A DNA stretch of 17,859 nucleotides from Brumimicrobium sp051745635 (GTDB lineage Bacteria > Bacteroidota > Bacteroidia > Flavobacteriales_D > Crocinitomicaceae), in the NCBI GenBank assembly GCA_051745635.1, contig JBNJEH010000064.1, forward strand, positions 1 to 17,859, written 5' to 3'. Every line of letters starts with the position of its first letter. Within the stretch, counting starts at the first letter, position 1. Under the pieces are notes generated by a model. It ran no database searches. It worked only from the letters and a program-made list of their open reading frames with translations, and had not been told where the DNA came from. Of the stretch, positions 6,988-14,986 are shown piece by piece. The position numbers and the translations under genes were made by a program.

Positions 6988-7458
6988 TCAGGACAATAGC
7001 TTCTGTCTTAACATGAATTCAAGCTGATCGTTTGCCTCCGTAAGACGCTTTGTAATTTCCTGATTTTCCTGATGCAATTGGTATACTTCGTAAGACTTGA
7101 TTATGATTTCCTTCAGTTTATCATTGTCCCAGGGTTTAGCGATATACTTAAAAATATGGCCTTTATTGACGGCGTCTACAAGGGCTTCCATGTCCGTATA
7201 GCCCGTAACCAAAATTCTTATCGTATGAGGAAACTCTTCAATGATAGACGATAAAAATTCAACCCCAGTTTTTTTTGGCATGCGCTGATCGGTGAGTAAC
7301 ACATGAATTTCGTTGTTTTTCATAATGTCAAATCCGTCATTAGCACTCTCTGCTAAAAAGATATTAAAGTCTCTTCGAAATGCTGCTTTAAAAGTAGAGA
7401 GGTTACTCTTCTCATCGTCAATGTACAGTACGTTAATTATCTTGTTTAGCTTTGTCAT
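6988..7458 (-). CDS. Receiver-only response regulator
   Basis: 156 residues from the ATG at 7458, which sits just after GGAAAT and places the receiver fold at the usual distance from the N-terminus. An ATG at 7500 (170 residues) is possible; starts further upstream would overlap the divergent gene. Receiver residues are all present: acidic pair Asp14-Asp15, phospho-acceptor Asp57 in TDQRMP, Thr85 in LVTGYTD and Lys108 in AKPW. The DQRMP and KPW forms are typical of receivers linked to HupR/RpfG-like regulators. After the receiver there is only a helical tail (about 120-156), with no DNA-binding or enzymatic output domain. The gene is divergent from the cluster that ends in a histidine kinase lacking its own receiver, so it is the likely partner of that kinase. 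Confidence 0.9.
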   Translation of the reverse strand: MTKLNKIINVLYIDDEKSNLSTFKAAFRRDFNIFLAESANDGFDIMKNNEIHVLLTDQRMPKKTGVEFLSSIIEEFPHTIRILVTGYTDMEALVDAVNKGHIFKYIAKPWDNDKLKEIIIKSYEVYQLHQENQEITKRLTEANDQLEFMLRQKLLS

Positions 7459-7533
7459 ATTTCCAAAAAGGGGGCTTTTTTTATTGTCATTTATTTCCAT
7501 AAATTTAAGAAAAATCAAAGTTCTATCTAAGTT
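7459..7533. promoter_or_regulatory. Divergent promoter region between response regulator and ThiF-like gene
   Basis: 75 bp separate the two start codons, so both promoters and any shared operator must lie here or overlap coding DNA. TAAATTTA (7500-7507) resembles a -7 box with one mismatch but has no well-spaced -33 partner. The compact layout fits joint regulation of the regulator and the ThiF/acyltransferase/kinase cluster. Confidence 0.4.
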
Positions 7534-8622
7534 ATGGAAGAAAAAAGCGCCCAGCACCCCATCGTATTTCGGATGAATATCACCGTTGAAAAGGAACGTT
7601 TGAACGAGTTGATACAATCGCAACCAGCACTGGTTCAATGTAATAACATTGATGTTCAGCTAGCGGATTGGGTCAAATTAAACCATCCAAAAGAATACAG
7701 TAAAAATCGCGATCTCACTCCATATATTGAAGCTTTCGAGCGGGAACATCCGTTGAAAAGTTATGGTTGTTGGGTGTATTATCCCTGGAAAAACACTGTC
7801 GTTCGCACGCTTTCGCCAGAACATTTTGTAGAAGTTCGCACGGCGAGAAATAAACATAAAATTACCGTAGAGGAGCAGGAAGAACTATCTCGTAAACGCA
7901 TTGGTGTAGTGGGGCTTTCCGTTGGTAACTCTATCGCCTTGACACTTGCACTGGAACGAATCTTTGGAACCTTGCGCATCGCAGATTTTGACGAACTGGA
8001 ATTATCGAACATGAACCGCATATTTGCTGGCATTGACCAGCTGGGAATGCCAAAAACAACGATCGTGAGCCGGTCCATTGCCGAGCTCGATCCTTTTTTA
8101 TCAGTAGAACCATTTAATGCGGGTGTGACAACAGCGAATATCGCGTCGTTTTTTGAAGATGAAGAGCACAATCCTTTAGATGTTATCATTGACGAATGCG
8201 ATAGCATTGCAGTAAAAATTGCCCTGCGAGAGGAGGCCCGAAAGCGAAAAATTCCACTCATTATGCAAACAAGCGATAGGGGGTTGATTGACATCGAAAG
8301 GTATGATCTCGAACCGGAAGCGCCATTGTTTCACGGATTGCTATCTACTCATGAAATTGAAGAAATCAAAATGGGTACGGAAGGTGAAGCCCTCATTGCC
8401 GCAGTGCAAAAGATTATTGATCCGAAAACCATGTCTGAAGGACTCAAAAAATCGCTTGCTGAAATTGGCAAATCGATCACTACCTGGCCGCAGCTGGGAT
8501 CTGATGTGACGTTTGGTGGTGCAGTTACCGCTCAGATTACGCGCGATATCTTGTTGAATAAAAGCGATATCTCCGGTCGTCACTTTTTAGAAATAGATAC
8601 CGCTAAAAATGACAGATTATAG
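7534..8622 (+). CDS. E1/ThiF-like adenylyltransferase-fold protein (resembles the ThiF part of the Rv1355c family)
   Basis: 362 residues. Residues 1-110 are a lead-in with HPIVFR and YGCWVYYPWKNTVVR. A Rossmann-type ThiF fold then runs from about 122: nucleotide loop GVVGLSVGNS (124-133), acidic strand and adenylation motif ADFDELELSNMNR (150-162, Arg162), Lys174, and DECDS (220-224). These sit where ThiF, MoeB and E1 enzymes bind ATP and activate a carboxylate. The loop differs from the usual GxGGxG, and no paired CxxC zinc site is seen. From memory of the family, lead-in and core resemble actinobacterial Rv1355c-like proteins, in which a nitroreductase-like domain follows; that domain is absent here. 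It may adenylate a carboxylic acid or merely bind a dinucleotide; the substrate is unknown. It overlaps the acyltransferase gene by 14 nt. Confidence 0.82.
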   Translation: MEEKSAQHPIVFRMNITVEKERLNELIQSQPALVQCNNIDVQLADWVKLNHPKEYSKNRDLTPYIEAFEREHPLKSYGCWVYYPWKNTVVRTLSPEHFVEVRTARNKHKITVEEQEELSRKRIGVVGLSVGNSIALTLALERIFGTLRIADFDELELSNMNRIFAGIDQLGMPKTTIVSRSIAELDPFLSVEPFNAGVTTANIASFFEDEEHNPLDVIIDECDSIAVKIALREEARKRKIPLIMQTSDRGLIDIERYDLEPEAPLFHGLLSTHEIEEIKMGTEGEALIAAVQKIIDPKTMSEGLKKSLAEIGKSITTWPQLGSDVTFGGAVTAQITRDILLNKSDISGRHFLEIDTAKNDRL

Positions 8623-9331
8623 GATTGAAATATATCGAGCGGATCAACATCCCGAGCGCAATGCTGTTTTTATTCGTGAGCATGCGAACGTGCTCAAGGA
8701 TTATGGAGTAACGATGATCACGTCGTTCAAAGAGCAGAAATGGGTACATCAGTCTTCCGTCTATTGTCTTGTCGCCTACACGCCATCGGACGAAATGATT
8801 GGTGGTATTCGGGTGCACATCGCTGATTTTATAACGCCTTTGCCGTTGGAAACGGCCCTGCACAAAATGGATAAAGGTATTTACGATCTCGTCAAAAGTT
8901 ACGCTTCTGAAGGCGTCGGTGAGCTTTGTGGTCTATGGAACGCCAAAAAAGTAGCCGGAGTTGGAATCAGTTTTGTGTTAACTCGCGCTGCTGTTGCAGT
9001 AATGCCCCAACTGCAGTTTAACGTACTCATGGGTATTTGTGCAGAATATAGTCTGAATATGTTCAGAAATGTTGGATTTGAAATCGATAATACACTCGGC
9101 GATAACGGTGAATTCCCTTATCCGACAACAGATTATATAACGCGCGTTGTTGGTATTTTAAAATCCAATTCACTTGCAACGGCTCATCCACTTGATCGAA
9201 AAAAAATATTAGATTTGCGTAAAACACCGATCCAGAAAAGAACTGAACAGGGTAAAAAAGGTGGTTTTACCGTACATTACAATTTAAGAATAACACCTGA
9301 AGGAGCTAAGAAAGATCGCAACAAGCTATGA
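8609..9331 (+). CDS. GNAT-fold acyltransferase, autoinducer-synthase/FeeM-like
   Basis: 240 residues, cytoplasmic, no signal peptide. The order of elements suits the GNAT fold shared with LuxI-type and N-acyl amino acid synthases: an N-terminal strand-helix with ADQHPERNAVFIREH (11-25), strand MIGGIRVH (63-70), GELCGLWNAKKVAGVGISF (104-122) as the strand plus acyl-donor loop, and MFRNVGFEI (151-159), the usual YxxxGF-like end. The basic C-terminal extension (about 196-240) is unusual. Such enzymes transfer an acyl group from CoA or acyl carrier protein to an amine. The start overlaps the upstream ThiF-like gene, and the stop overlaps the kinase start as ATGA, so the three products are probably made together. 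Donor and acceptor cannot be told from sequence; a plain acetyltransferase is the alternative. Confidence 0.72.
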   Translation: MTDYRIEIYRADQHPERNAVFIREHANVLKDYGVTMITSFKEQKWVHQSSVYCLVAYTPSDEMIGGIRVHIADFITPLPLETALHKMDKGIYDLVKSYASEGVGELCGLWNAKKVAGVGISFVLTRAAVAVMPQLQFNVLMGICAEYSLNMFRNVGFEIDNTLGDNGEFPYPTTDYITRVVGILKSNSLATAHPLDRKKILDLRKTPIQKRTEQGKKGGFTVHYNLRITPEGAKKDRNKL

Positions 9332-11445
9332 AAAATCACTTGCTATATATTTGTTTATTTTTTTCTTTCCTGTGCAGTGCGCAAACCATCACGATTGATA
9401 AAGGGATTGACCGCAAAGCAATTGGCGATAGTGTTTCCATCTTTCTCGACCCTACAAATACCTGGAACTATGAAGGAGTTGTGGATTCTGCGAATTTTGA
9501 ACCCAGTGATGCAGAAGTTCCCAATTTTGGTATTTTTGAAGGTGCTGTATGGTTCAGAATTCGCGTTCAAAATACATCAAATGAATCGTTATTTCTGGAA
9601 GTAGGAAGTCCTATTATCGACAGTATCTTTTTTTATTCTCCGCTCAGCGATTCTGTTGTAGTTCAAGGGGATGCATTTCCTTTTCGGGAGCGATACCGCG
9701 ATTTTAATCATTTTCTTTTTGAATTGCCGTCCAGTGCCGATTCAGTGCAGACTTTTTACCTGAAGATGAGCAGTTCAGGTCAACTTCAGGTGCCGCTTTA
9801 TATTGGGACAATATCCGCAATGGAGCGCGTCGATCACGTCATCAACAACGCATTGTTTTTCTTTTTTGGATTGATGACTGTCATGATTCTTTACAACTTG
9901 CTTCTTTATTTTGTAGTGCGCGACAAAAGCTACCTTTTTTACGTTCTCTACATCGCCATACTTATGATTACGCAACTCGTGCCACAGGGTTTTGCTTATC
10001 AGTATTTCTGGCCGGAATCTCCGCGATTTGCGCAGTACTCCATGTTGATTTTCCCAATTTCTGTAGGGATTACGGGTATATTTTTCTTTAATAGTTTTCT
10101 TCAAACCCGCAAGTACCTGCCGAAATTCATCTATGTTTTTCGAGCGTTATTTTTATTCTACGGTATCGCTTTTGTTGTGCTGATTTTTGGAGCACTCCAG
10201 ATCGCTTATGCATTGGTTGATCTTACGGCTATGCTGGTATCTTTTTCGATGTTGTTGGGGGCAATCCTTATTTATCGAAAAGGCAATCGGGCAGCCTTAT
10301 TTTTTCTTATCGCCTGGTCGATCTTTCTTACAGGAATTATCTTTTGGGTTCTGAAAGATGCCGGGATTGTGCCGCACAATAATTTTACAAATTACCTCAT
10401 GATCATAGGGGCAGGGTCGGAGACGATATTGCTGTCTATCGGTTTGGCTGATCGCATCAATATGTTGAGAAAAGAAAAAGAGGCGGCCCGAAAAAATGAA
10501 ATTCATGCCCTTCAGGAAAATAAGCGAATTATTTCCAAACAGAATGTGCTGTTGGAGGAAAAAGTCCAGGCGCGCACGCAGGAATTAGCAAAGGTAAATA
10601 CGGAACTGCAGTCAGCTATGGATTCAATGATGGAAACTCAGGAAAAATTGATTGAATCCGAGAAAATGGCTTCGCTGGGTCAACTGACAGCTGGAGTGGC
10701 ACACGAGATTAACAATCCAATCAATTTTGTGACGTCGAACATTGATCCGTTGCGGCGCGATATTGCAGATATTATCGACTTGCTCGAAAAATACAGGGCG
10801 TTATCTCCTGAAAACATCGGTGAAAAAATCCAGGAGGTGCGCGATTTTGAAGCGGAAATCGAACTTGCTTACCTCAAAGATGAACTCGATAGTATTATTT
10901 CCAACATTAGTGAAGGTGCAGAGCGCACGAGTGAAATAGTAAAAGGATTAAAGTTTTTCGCACGTGATCACAAAGGAGATAAATCATCAATGGCGATCAA
11001 CGAAGGCATAGAGTCGACAATTACAGTACTCCAAAATAAATTAGAGGATATTGAGATCGTTCGGCATTTCGGTGCAGTACCTAATGGTTTGTTTTACGCA
11101 GGTAAACTGAATCAGGTCTTTTTGAATTTATTGAGCAATTCTATCGATGCCATTCAGGCGAGAAAAGACGCTCATGAATCCGGCAAGATTGAGATTATCA
11201 CTTCGCACGACGAGCAAAATGATGAGATAAAGCTCATTTTCAGGGATAATGGAATCGGCGTTCCGGAGGACGTGCGCCAAAAGATGTACGATCCTTTCTT
11301 CACTACAAAGTCAGTTGGAAAAGGAACGGGGCTCGGGTTGTCCATCGTTTATCAGATCATTGATCTACACCAGGGCAGCATTCATTTTGAAAACAATGAA
11401 GACGGCGGAGCGACTTTCACGATCCAGCTTCCCGTTCATCACTAG
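9328..11445 (+). CDS. 7TMR-DISM membrane sensor histidine kinase
   Basis: 705 residues. A cleavable signal peptide (ends near SAQ, residue 19) leads to an extracytoplasmic beta-rich 7TMR-DISMED2-like domain (about 22-165, with GAVWFRIRVQN and LFLEVGSPIID). A seven-helix 7TMR-DISM segment follows (about 172-376), then a coiled coil (about 380-445). The kinase core contains the phospho-accepting His459 in AGVAHEINNP, N-box FLNLLSNSIDAI, G1 DNGIGVP, F-box FFTTKS and G2 GKGTGLGLSI. It has no receiver of its own. DISMED2 domains are thought to bind carbohydrates or other small ligands. Its start codon lies within the stop of the acyltransferase gene, and the receiver at 6988-7458 is the obvious candidate for phosphotransfer. 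Confidence 0.95.
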   Translation: MKNHLLYICLFFSFLCSAQTITIDKGIDRKAIGDSVSIFLDPTNTWNYEGVVDSANFEPSDAEVPNFGIFEGAVWFRIRVQNTSNESLFLEVGSPIIDSIFFYSPLSDSVVVQGDAFPFRERYRDFNHFLFELPSSADSVQTFYLKMSSSGQLQVPLYIGTISAMERVDHVINNALFFFFGLMTVMILYNLLLYFVVRDKSYLFYVLYIAILMITQLVPQGFAYQYFWPESPRFAQYSMLIFPISVGITGIFFFNSFLQTRKYLPKFIYVFRALFLFYGIAFVVLIFGALQIAYALVDLTAMLVSFSMLLGAILIYRKGNRAALFFLIAWSIFLTGIIFWVLKDAGIVPHNNFTNYLMIIGAGSETILLSIGLADRINMLRKEKEAARKNEIHALQENKRIISKQNVLLEEKVQARTQELAKVNTELQSAMDSMMETQEKLIESEKMASLGQLTAGVAHEINNPINFVTSNIDPLRRDIADIIDLLEKYRALSPENIGEKIQEVRDFEAEIELAYLKDELDSIISNISEGAERTSEIVKGLKFFARDHKGDKSSMAINEGIESTITVLQNKLEDIEIVRHFGAVPNGLFYAGKLNQVFLNLLSNSIDAIQARKDAHESGKIEIITSHDEQNDEIKLIFRDNGIGVPEDVRQKMYDPFFTTKSVGKGTGLGLSIVYQIIDLHQGSIHFENNEDGGATFTIQLPVHH

Positions 11446-11464
11446 TGTCAGAAAGCAAAAATGG

Positions 11465-12937
11465 TTAACTTTTAGACCATGTAGCGCCTTCTGCGCCATC
11501 TTTTACTTGAATATTGGCCGCTTGCAGTTTGTCGCGAATAGCATCTGCTGTGTCCCAATCCTTATTTTTTCTTGCTTTTTGACGCATGTCAAGGACTAAT
11601 TCCATCACTGTATCGAGGCTTTCGTCATCGCCTTGGTCGATGAGCTCAAGTCCCAGCACGTCAAAGAAAAATGCGTTCATGGCCTGTTTCAACAGTTCCA
11701 GATCTTCTGAAGAAATTTCTGCTTTTTCTGCTTTCACGTTTTGGATGAATTTACTTGCATCGAACAATCGGGCGACGAGTACAGGGGTGTTGAAATCGTC
11801 ATCCATGGCTTCATAGAAAGTATCAATCAATTGCTTTACATTGATCGAAGAGGTTTCTTTTGCCGGAAGTTCCTCCAGGAGGTGCAGCGCTTCACTCAAC
11901 CGATTAAAACCTTTCTGAGCGGCGTCCAGTGCTTCCGCGCTAAAGTCGAGTGTGCTCGTATAGTGTGCCTGCATCATGAAGAACCGCACGACGATGGGGT
12001 GATAACCTTTACCAATAACTTCATTATTGCCCGAAAATAATTCCTCTGGAAGGAGCGTGTTCCCTGTAGATTTACTCATCTTTTTTCCGTTGAGCGTCAG
12101 CATATTCGCATGCATCCAGTAGCGTACGGGTTTTTTACCAGTAGCTGCTGTACCCTGAGCGATTTCACATTCATGGTGCGGAAATTTAAGATCCATGCCG
12201 CCGCCGTGAATATCAAATTGTTCGCCTAAGTATTTTGTACTCATCACAGAACATTCGAGGTGCCATCCAGGAAATCCTACGCCCCAGGGGGAAGGCCATT
12301 TCATAATGTGTTGCGGACTGGCGTTCTTCCAAAGTGCGAAATCCAGAGGAGACTTTTTCTCATCCTGACCATCGAGTTGACGTGTACCTGAAACGAGGTC
12401 TTCAATTTTTCGTTTGGAGAGGATGCCGTAATCTCCCGTTTCATTGTATTTCTCAACATCAAAATAGACGGAGCCATTCACTTCATACGCGAGTCCCTGC
12501 TGCATGATTTTTTTCACCATTTCAATTTGTTCAATGATGTGACCAGTTGCAGTGGGTTCAATATTGGGAGGAAGGTTGTTGAAGCGCGCCAATATTTCAT
12601 GGAAGTTAATCGTGTACTGTTGCACGACCTCCATCGGTTCAATTTGCTCGAGGCGCGCTTTTTTAGCAATTTTATCCTCGCCTTCTTCGGCGTCGTTTTC
12701 CAAATGACCGGCATCGGTAATGTTGCGGACATAGCGTATTTTATAGCCGAGATGTTTGAGGTAACGGTAGACCATGTCAAAAGAAATAAATGTTCGGCAG
12801 TTGCCGAGATGAACATGACTGTAAACCGTAGGTCCGCAAACATAAAGACCTACGAAGCCATCGATGAGCGGTTCAAACTTTTCTTTCTTTCCGGTGAGAC
12901 TATTATAAATTGTTAAATTACCTTTCCGCGTGCTCAT
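11465..12937 (-). CDS. cysS: Cysteinyl-tRNA synthetase
   Basis: 490 residues, normal for the bacterial enzyme that attaches cysteine to tRNA-Cys. Class I signatures are intact: the HIGH motif as HVHLGN (41-46), KMSKS at 286-290, and zinc ligands in YVCGPT (Cys34), GWHLECS and FPHHECE. The middle contains the family-typical LDFALWK, and the C-terminal part is the helical anticodon-binding region. The start at 12937 gives the standard N-terminus before LTIYNSLTGKKE. The gene converges on the histidine kinase gene with a 19-nt gap, and no clear terminator lies between them. A terminator for the upstream MORN gene lies before it, so cysS probably has its own promoter in 12938-12981, which holds TATTTTCG as a weak -7 candidate. 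Confidence 0.98.
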   Translation of the reverse strand: MSTRKGNLTIYNSLTGKKEKFEPLIDGFVGLYVCGPTVYSHVHLGNCRTFISFDMVYRYLKHLGYKIRYVRNITDAGHLENDAEEGEDKIAKKARLEQIEPMEVVQQYTINFHEILARFNNLPPNIEPTATGHIIEQIEMVKKIMQQGLAYEVNGSVYFDVEKYNETGDYGILSKRKIEDLVSGTRQLDGQDEKKSPLDFALWKNASPQHIMKWPSPWGVGFPGWHLECSVMSTKYLGEQFDIHGGGMDLKFPHHECEIAQGTAATGKKPVRYWMHANMLTLNGKKMSKSTGNTLLPEELFSGNNEVIGKGYHPIVVRFFMMQAHYTSTLDFSAEALDAAQKGFNRLSEALHLLEELPAKETSSINVKQLIDTFYEAMDDDFNTPVLVARLFDASKFIQNVKAEKAEISSEDLELLKQAMNAFFFDVLGLELIDQGDDESLDTVMELVLDMRQKARKNKDWDTADAIRDKLQAANIQVKDGAEGATWSKS

Positions 12938-12981
12938 GAAATTATTTGTTTTGGGTTACGAAAATACAATATTTCGCGCAT

Positions 12982-13008
12982 AAAAAAAGGGAACCGCGCA
13001 GGGTTCCC
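12982..13008 (-). terminator. Rho-independent terminator after the MORN-repeat gene
   Basis: Perfect 7-bp stem GGGAACC/GGTTCCC (12989-12995 with 13002-13008), a six-base loop, and seven Ts on the minus strand (plus-strand As at 12982-12988). It lies 20 nt after the stop codon at 13029 and separates that gene from cysS. Confidence 0.92.
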
Positions 13009-13028
13009 CTTCAAAAATTCAAAACTAT

Positions 13029-13919
13029 TTAAAGTTGTCCATCGGAGTGATATGCACCTTCTTTGTACACTTCTACTTTCAGTAATAATCCATCGTCATC
13101 ATAGATGTAAAGGCGTCCATCCCACAGATGACCATCTTTGAAGTCTCCTTCCATCCACAATTCTTTATCGTCGTTGTAGATTTTGTTGTACTCGTTGGGT
13201 TCAAATTCTTCAACGCCTTCGGGTTTAGGTCCTTGTTTGACGTTTTTAGGTTTTGGGTCTTCTGTCTCGAGCGGAGGATTAACGCGTTCGATTTCCCCGG
13301 AAGTTTCTTCTACTGTACCATCTTCAGCGTATACAATTTCCTCCTTTACATCACCATTCGGCCAGTAGCGGGTGGCTTTACCGGAAGGAACTCCGTTTTT
13401 GGCGTTGTAAACAAATTCTGGATTTCCGTTATCGTGGTAATATTTCACAGGACCAGACTCTTTACCTGATTCGTTATAAGAACTTTCGTAAATAACAACA
13501 CCATCTGAATTAAAACGCATTAAGGAATCTACATAGCGTCTTTTGTTGAAAGTACCCTGCTCTTTAACTTCACCATTTGGGTGATAACGAACAAAAGGAC
13601 CGTTGGGGCGATTATTTACAAACTCACCTTCTGTTTTAGGTGTTTCCCCATCTTTGTAGTACATGATCCAGTGACCATTTTTGCGATCATTCTCGTAAGT
13701 ACCCTCGGAAATTTTACCTTCCATAGGATAACCTTTTTCGGGTTTGTCCTTACCAAAGAAGATCCATTTTCCTTGCTTTCTTCCTTTTTCGTCTTTCTGA
13801 TTAATTTTCGGGTCATCCTGCTCGTCATTCACGTCGAGTGGCTGTGAAGAGTAGGAGTAACTTCCTAACCCTAAAGCGATTAATAATGTCCAAAGTAATT
13901 TTTTCATCTTCCAATTCAT
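13029..13919 (-). CDS. Secreted MORN-repeat protein (YwqK-like)
   Basis: 296 residues. An N-terminal signal peptide (MKKLLWTLLIALGLGSYSYS) with no lipobox Cys suggests export to the periplasm or beyond. Most of the rest (about 45-205) is built from MORN-type beta repeats with the G-W/P-x-Y-x-x-x-G-x spacing: GKWIFFGKD, GHWIMYYKDGE, GPFVRYHPNGEVKEQGTF, GPVKYYHDNGN and GKATRYWPNGDVKEE. After a Pro/Glu-rich linker a last repeat follows (LWDGRLYIYDDDG). Proteins of this type are often auto-labelled YwqK-family antitoxins, but no toxin gene is adjacent and the exported location argues against that role; the function is unknown. Two starts are possible: ATG at 13919, with AGGA five bases upstream, or ATG at 13907; I use the first. 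Transcription ends at the terminator at 12982-13008. Confidence 0.87.
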   Translation of the reverse strand: MNWKMKKLLWTLLIALGLGSYSYSSQPLDVNDEQDDPKINQKDEKGRKQGKWIFFGKDKPEKGYPMEGKISEGTYENDRKNGHWIMYYKDGETPKTEGEFVNNRPNGPFVRYHPNGEVKEQGTFNKRRYVDSLMRFNSDGVVIYESSYNESGKESGPVKYYHDNGNPEFVYNAKNGVPSGKATRYWPNGDVKEEIVYAEDGTVEETSGEIERVNPPLETEDPKPKNVKQGPKPEGVEEFEPNEYNKIYNDDKELWMEGDFKDGHLWDGRLYIYDDDGLLLKVEVYKEGAYHSDGQL

Positions 13920-13941
13920 TAAATTCCTAAATAGCGCAACA

Positions 13942-13972
13942 ACAATATATGCAAAGTTTCAACAATTTCAAA
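13942..13972 (-). promoter_or_regulatory. Possible promoter of the MORN-repeat gene
   Basis: On the minus strand TTTG (13972-13969) is followed after 19 nt by TATATTGT (13949-13942). The spacing and -33 element fit the Bacteroidota consensus; the -7 element matches only partly. It lies 22 nt before the ATG at 13919. Confidence 0.3.
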
Positions 13973-14029
13973 GTTTTAGATAAATTTTTTAGACAAAAAT
14001 GGTTTTTTTATAGACGAATGGTCATTCAG

Positions 14030-14986
14030 TTATTTTTTGAATAACAATTCGGGTTTCACGTGTTCCAACATTGTTTTGACCATTTTGTCTAAATCGTATT
14101 TCATTTTCCATTGCCATTCTTTTTGTGCGACCTCATCATTAATCGATGCCGGCCATGTTGCTGCAATTGCTTGTCGATAATCAGGAGCATAATCTATGCC
14201 AAAGTCGGATATGTGTTTTCGAATGGCATCTGCCAAGTCGCTGGGAGTAAAACTAATACCCGCTAAATTGTAGGATGTACGCGTTTGTATGTTTTCTGCA
14301 GGTGCCTCCATTAATTCTATCGTGGCGCGGATGGCATCCTCCATGTACATCATGGGTAATGCCTGTTGTTCATCGAGAAAAGCGGTGTATTTTCCGTGTG
14401 CTTTGGCGTGATAAAAAATATCTACCGCATAATCGGTCGTTCCGCCGCCCGGTAACGAAGTATGCGAAATTAAGCCCGGGTAGCGGATACTGCGCACATC
14501 TACTCCGTATTTTTCGTGATAATAAGCGCACCATTGTTCACCGGCTTGTTTGGAAATTCCATACACCGTCGTGGGCTCCATGATCGTCTGCTGAGGTGTG
14601 TTTTCTTTCGGCGTGGATGGTCCAAAAACGGCAATAGAACTCGGCCAAAACACCTTGTTTATCAGCTCCTCTTTAGCCAGGTCAAGAACGTTAAATAATC
14701 CATCCATGTTCAGTTGCCAGGCAAACTTTGGTTGTTGCTCTGCCGTAGCAGACAAAAGCGCGGCTAAGAGGTAGATCTCTGTCACCCCTTCTTCTTTGAC
14801 ACAAGCTCTCAGTTTTTCATCATTGAGCACGTCAATTTGCGCGTATTTATATCCTTCTAGGGCTTGTGGACTTTCAGCTTTTACGTCCGAAGCAATAACG
14901 GCATCATCTCCAAATCGTCGTCCTAACTCCAAAACCAATTCGGTACCAATTTGACCTGCTGCGCCAATGACTAATATTTTCCTCAT
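14030..14986 (-). CDS. L-threonine 3-dehydrogenase, epimerase-like SDR type
   Basis: 318 residues from the ATG at 14986; a GTG at 15010 would add eight residues (MAKKNHTI) ahead of the conserved start MRKILVIGAAGQIG and is less likely. The Rossmann loop GAAGQIG (8-14) and Asp34 bind NAD. The catalytic residues are in PSSIAVFG (Ser116/117) and Tyr142/Lys146 of VYGISK. RYPGLISHTSLPGGGTTDYA matches the extended-SDR threonine dehydrogenases described from flavobacteria rather than sugar epimerases. The enzyme oxidises L-threonine to 2-amino-3-oxobutyrate, which then yields glycine and acetyl-CoA (with Kbl) or aminoacetone. It is divergent from the tyrosine catabolism pair. No partner gene lies in the window. 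A generic NAD-dependent epimerase is the fallback reading. Confidence 0.9.
   Translation of the reverse strand: MRKILVIGAAGQIGTELVLELGRRFGDDAVIASDVKAESPQALEGYKYAQIDVLNDEKLRACVKEEGVTEIYLLAALLSATAEQQPKFAWQLNMDGLFNVLDLAKEELINKVFWPSSIAVFGPSTPKENTPQQTIMEPTTVYGISKQAGEQWCAYYHEKYGVDVRSIRYPGLISHTSLPGGGTTDYAVDIFYHAKAHGKYTAFLDEQQALPMMYMEDAIRATIELMEAPAENIQTRTSYNLAGISFTPSDLADAIRKHISDFGIDYAPDYRQAIAATWPASINDEVAQKEWQWKMKYDLDKMVKTMLEHVKPELLFKK

Noticed and set aside
7459..7638. N-terminal extension of the response regulator up to 7638
   Set aside because: The extra 60 residues overlap the divergent ThiF-like gene, have no receiver features, and ATG starts at 7500 and 7458 fit the fold better.
7779..8294. Minus-strand 171-codon open frame opposite the ThiF-like gene
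   Set aside because: Serine-rich shadow translation of a well-supported gene on the other strand.
13029..13919. Toxin-antitoxin module
   Set aside because: MORN repeats suggested a YwqK-type antitoxin label, but the protein carries a signal peptide and the neighbours are cysS and threonine dehydrogenase.
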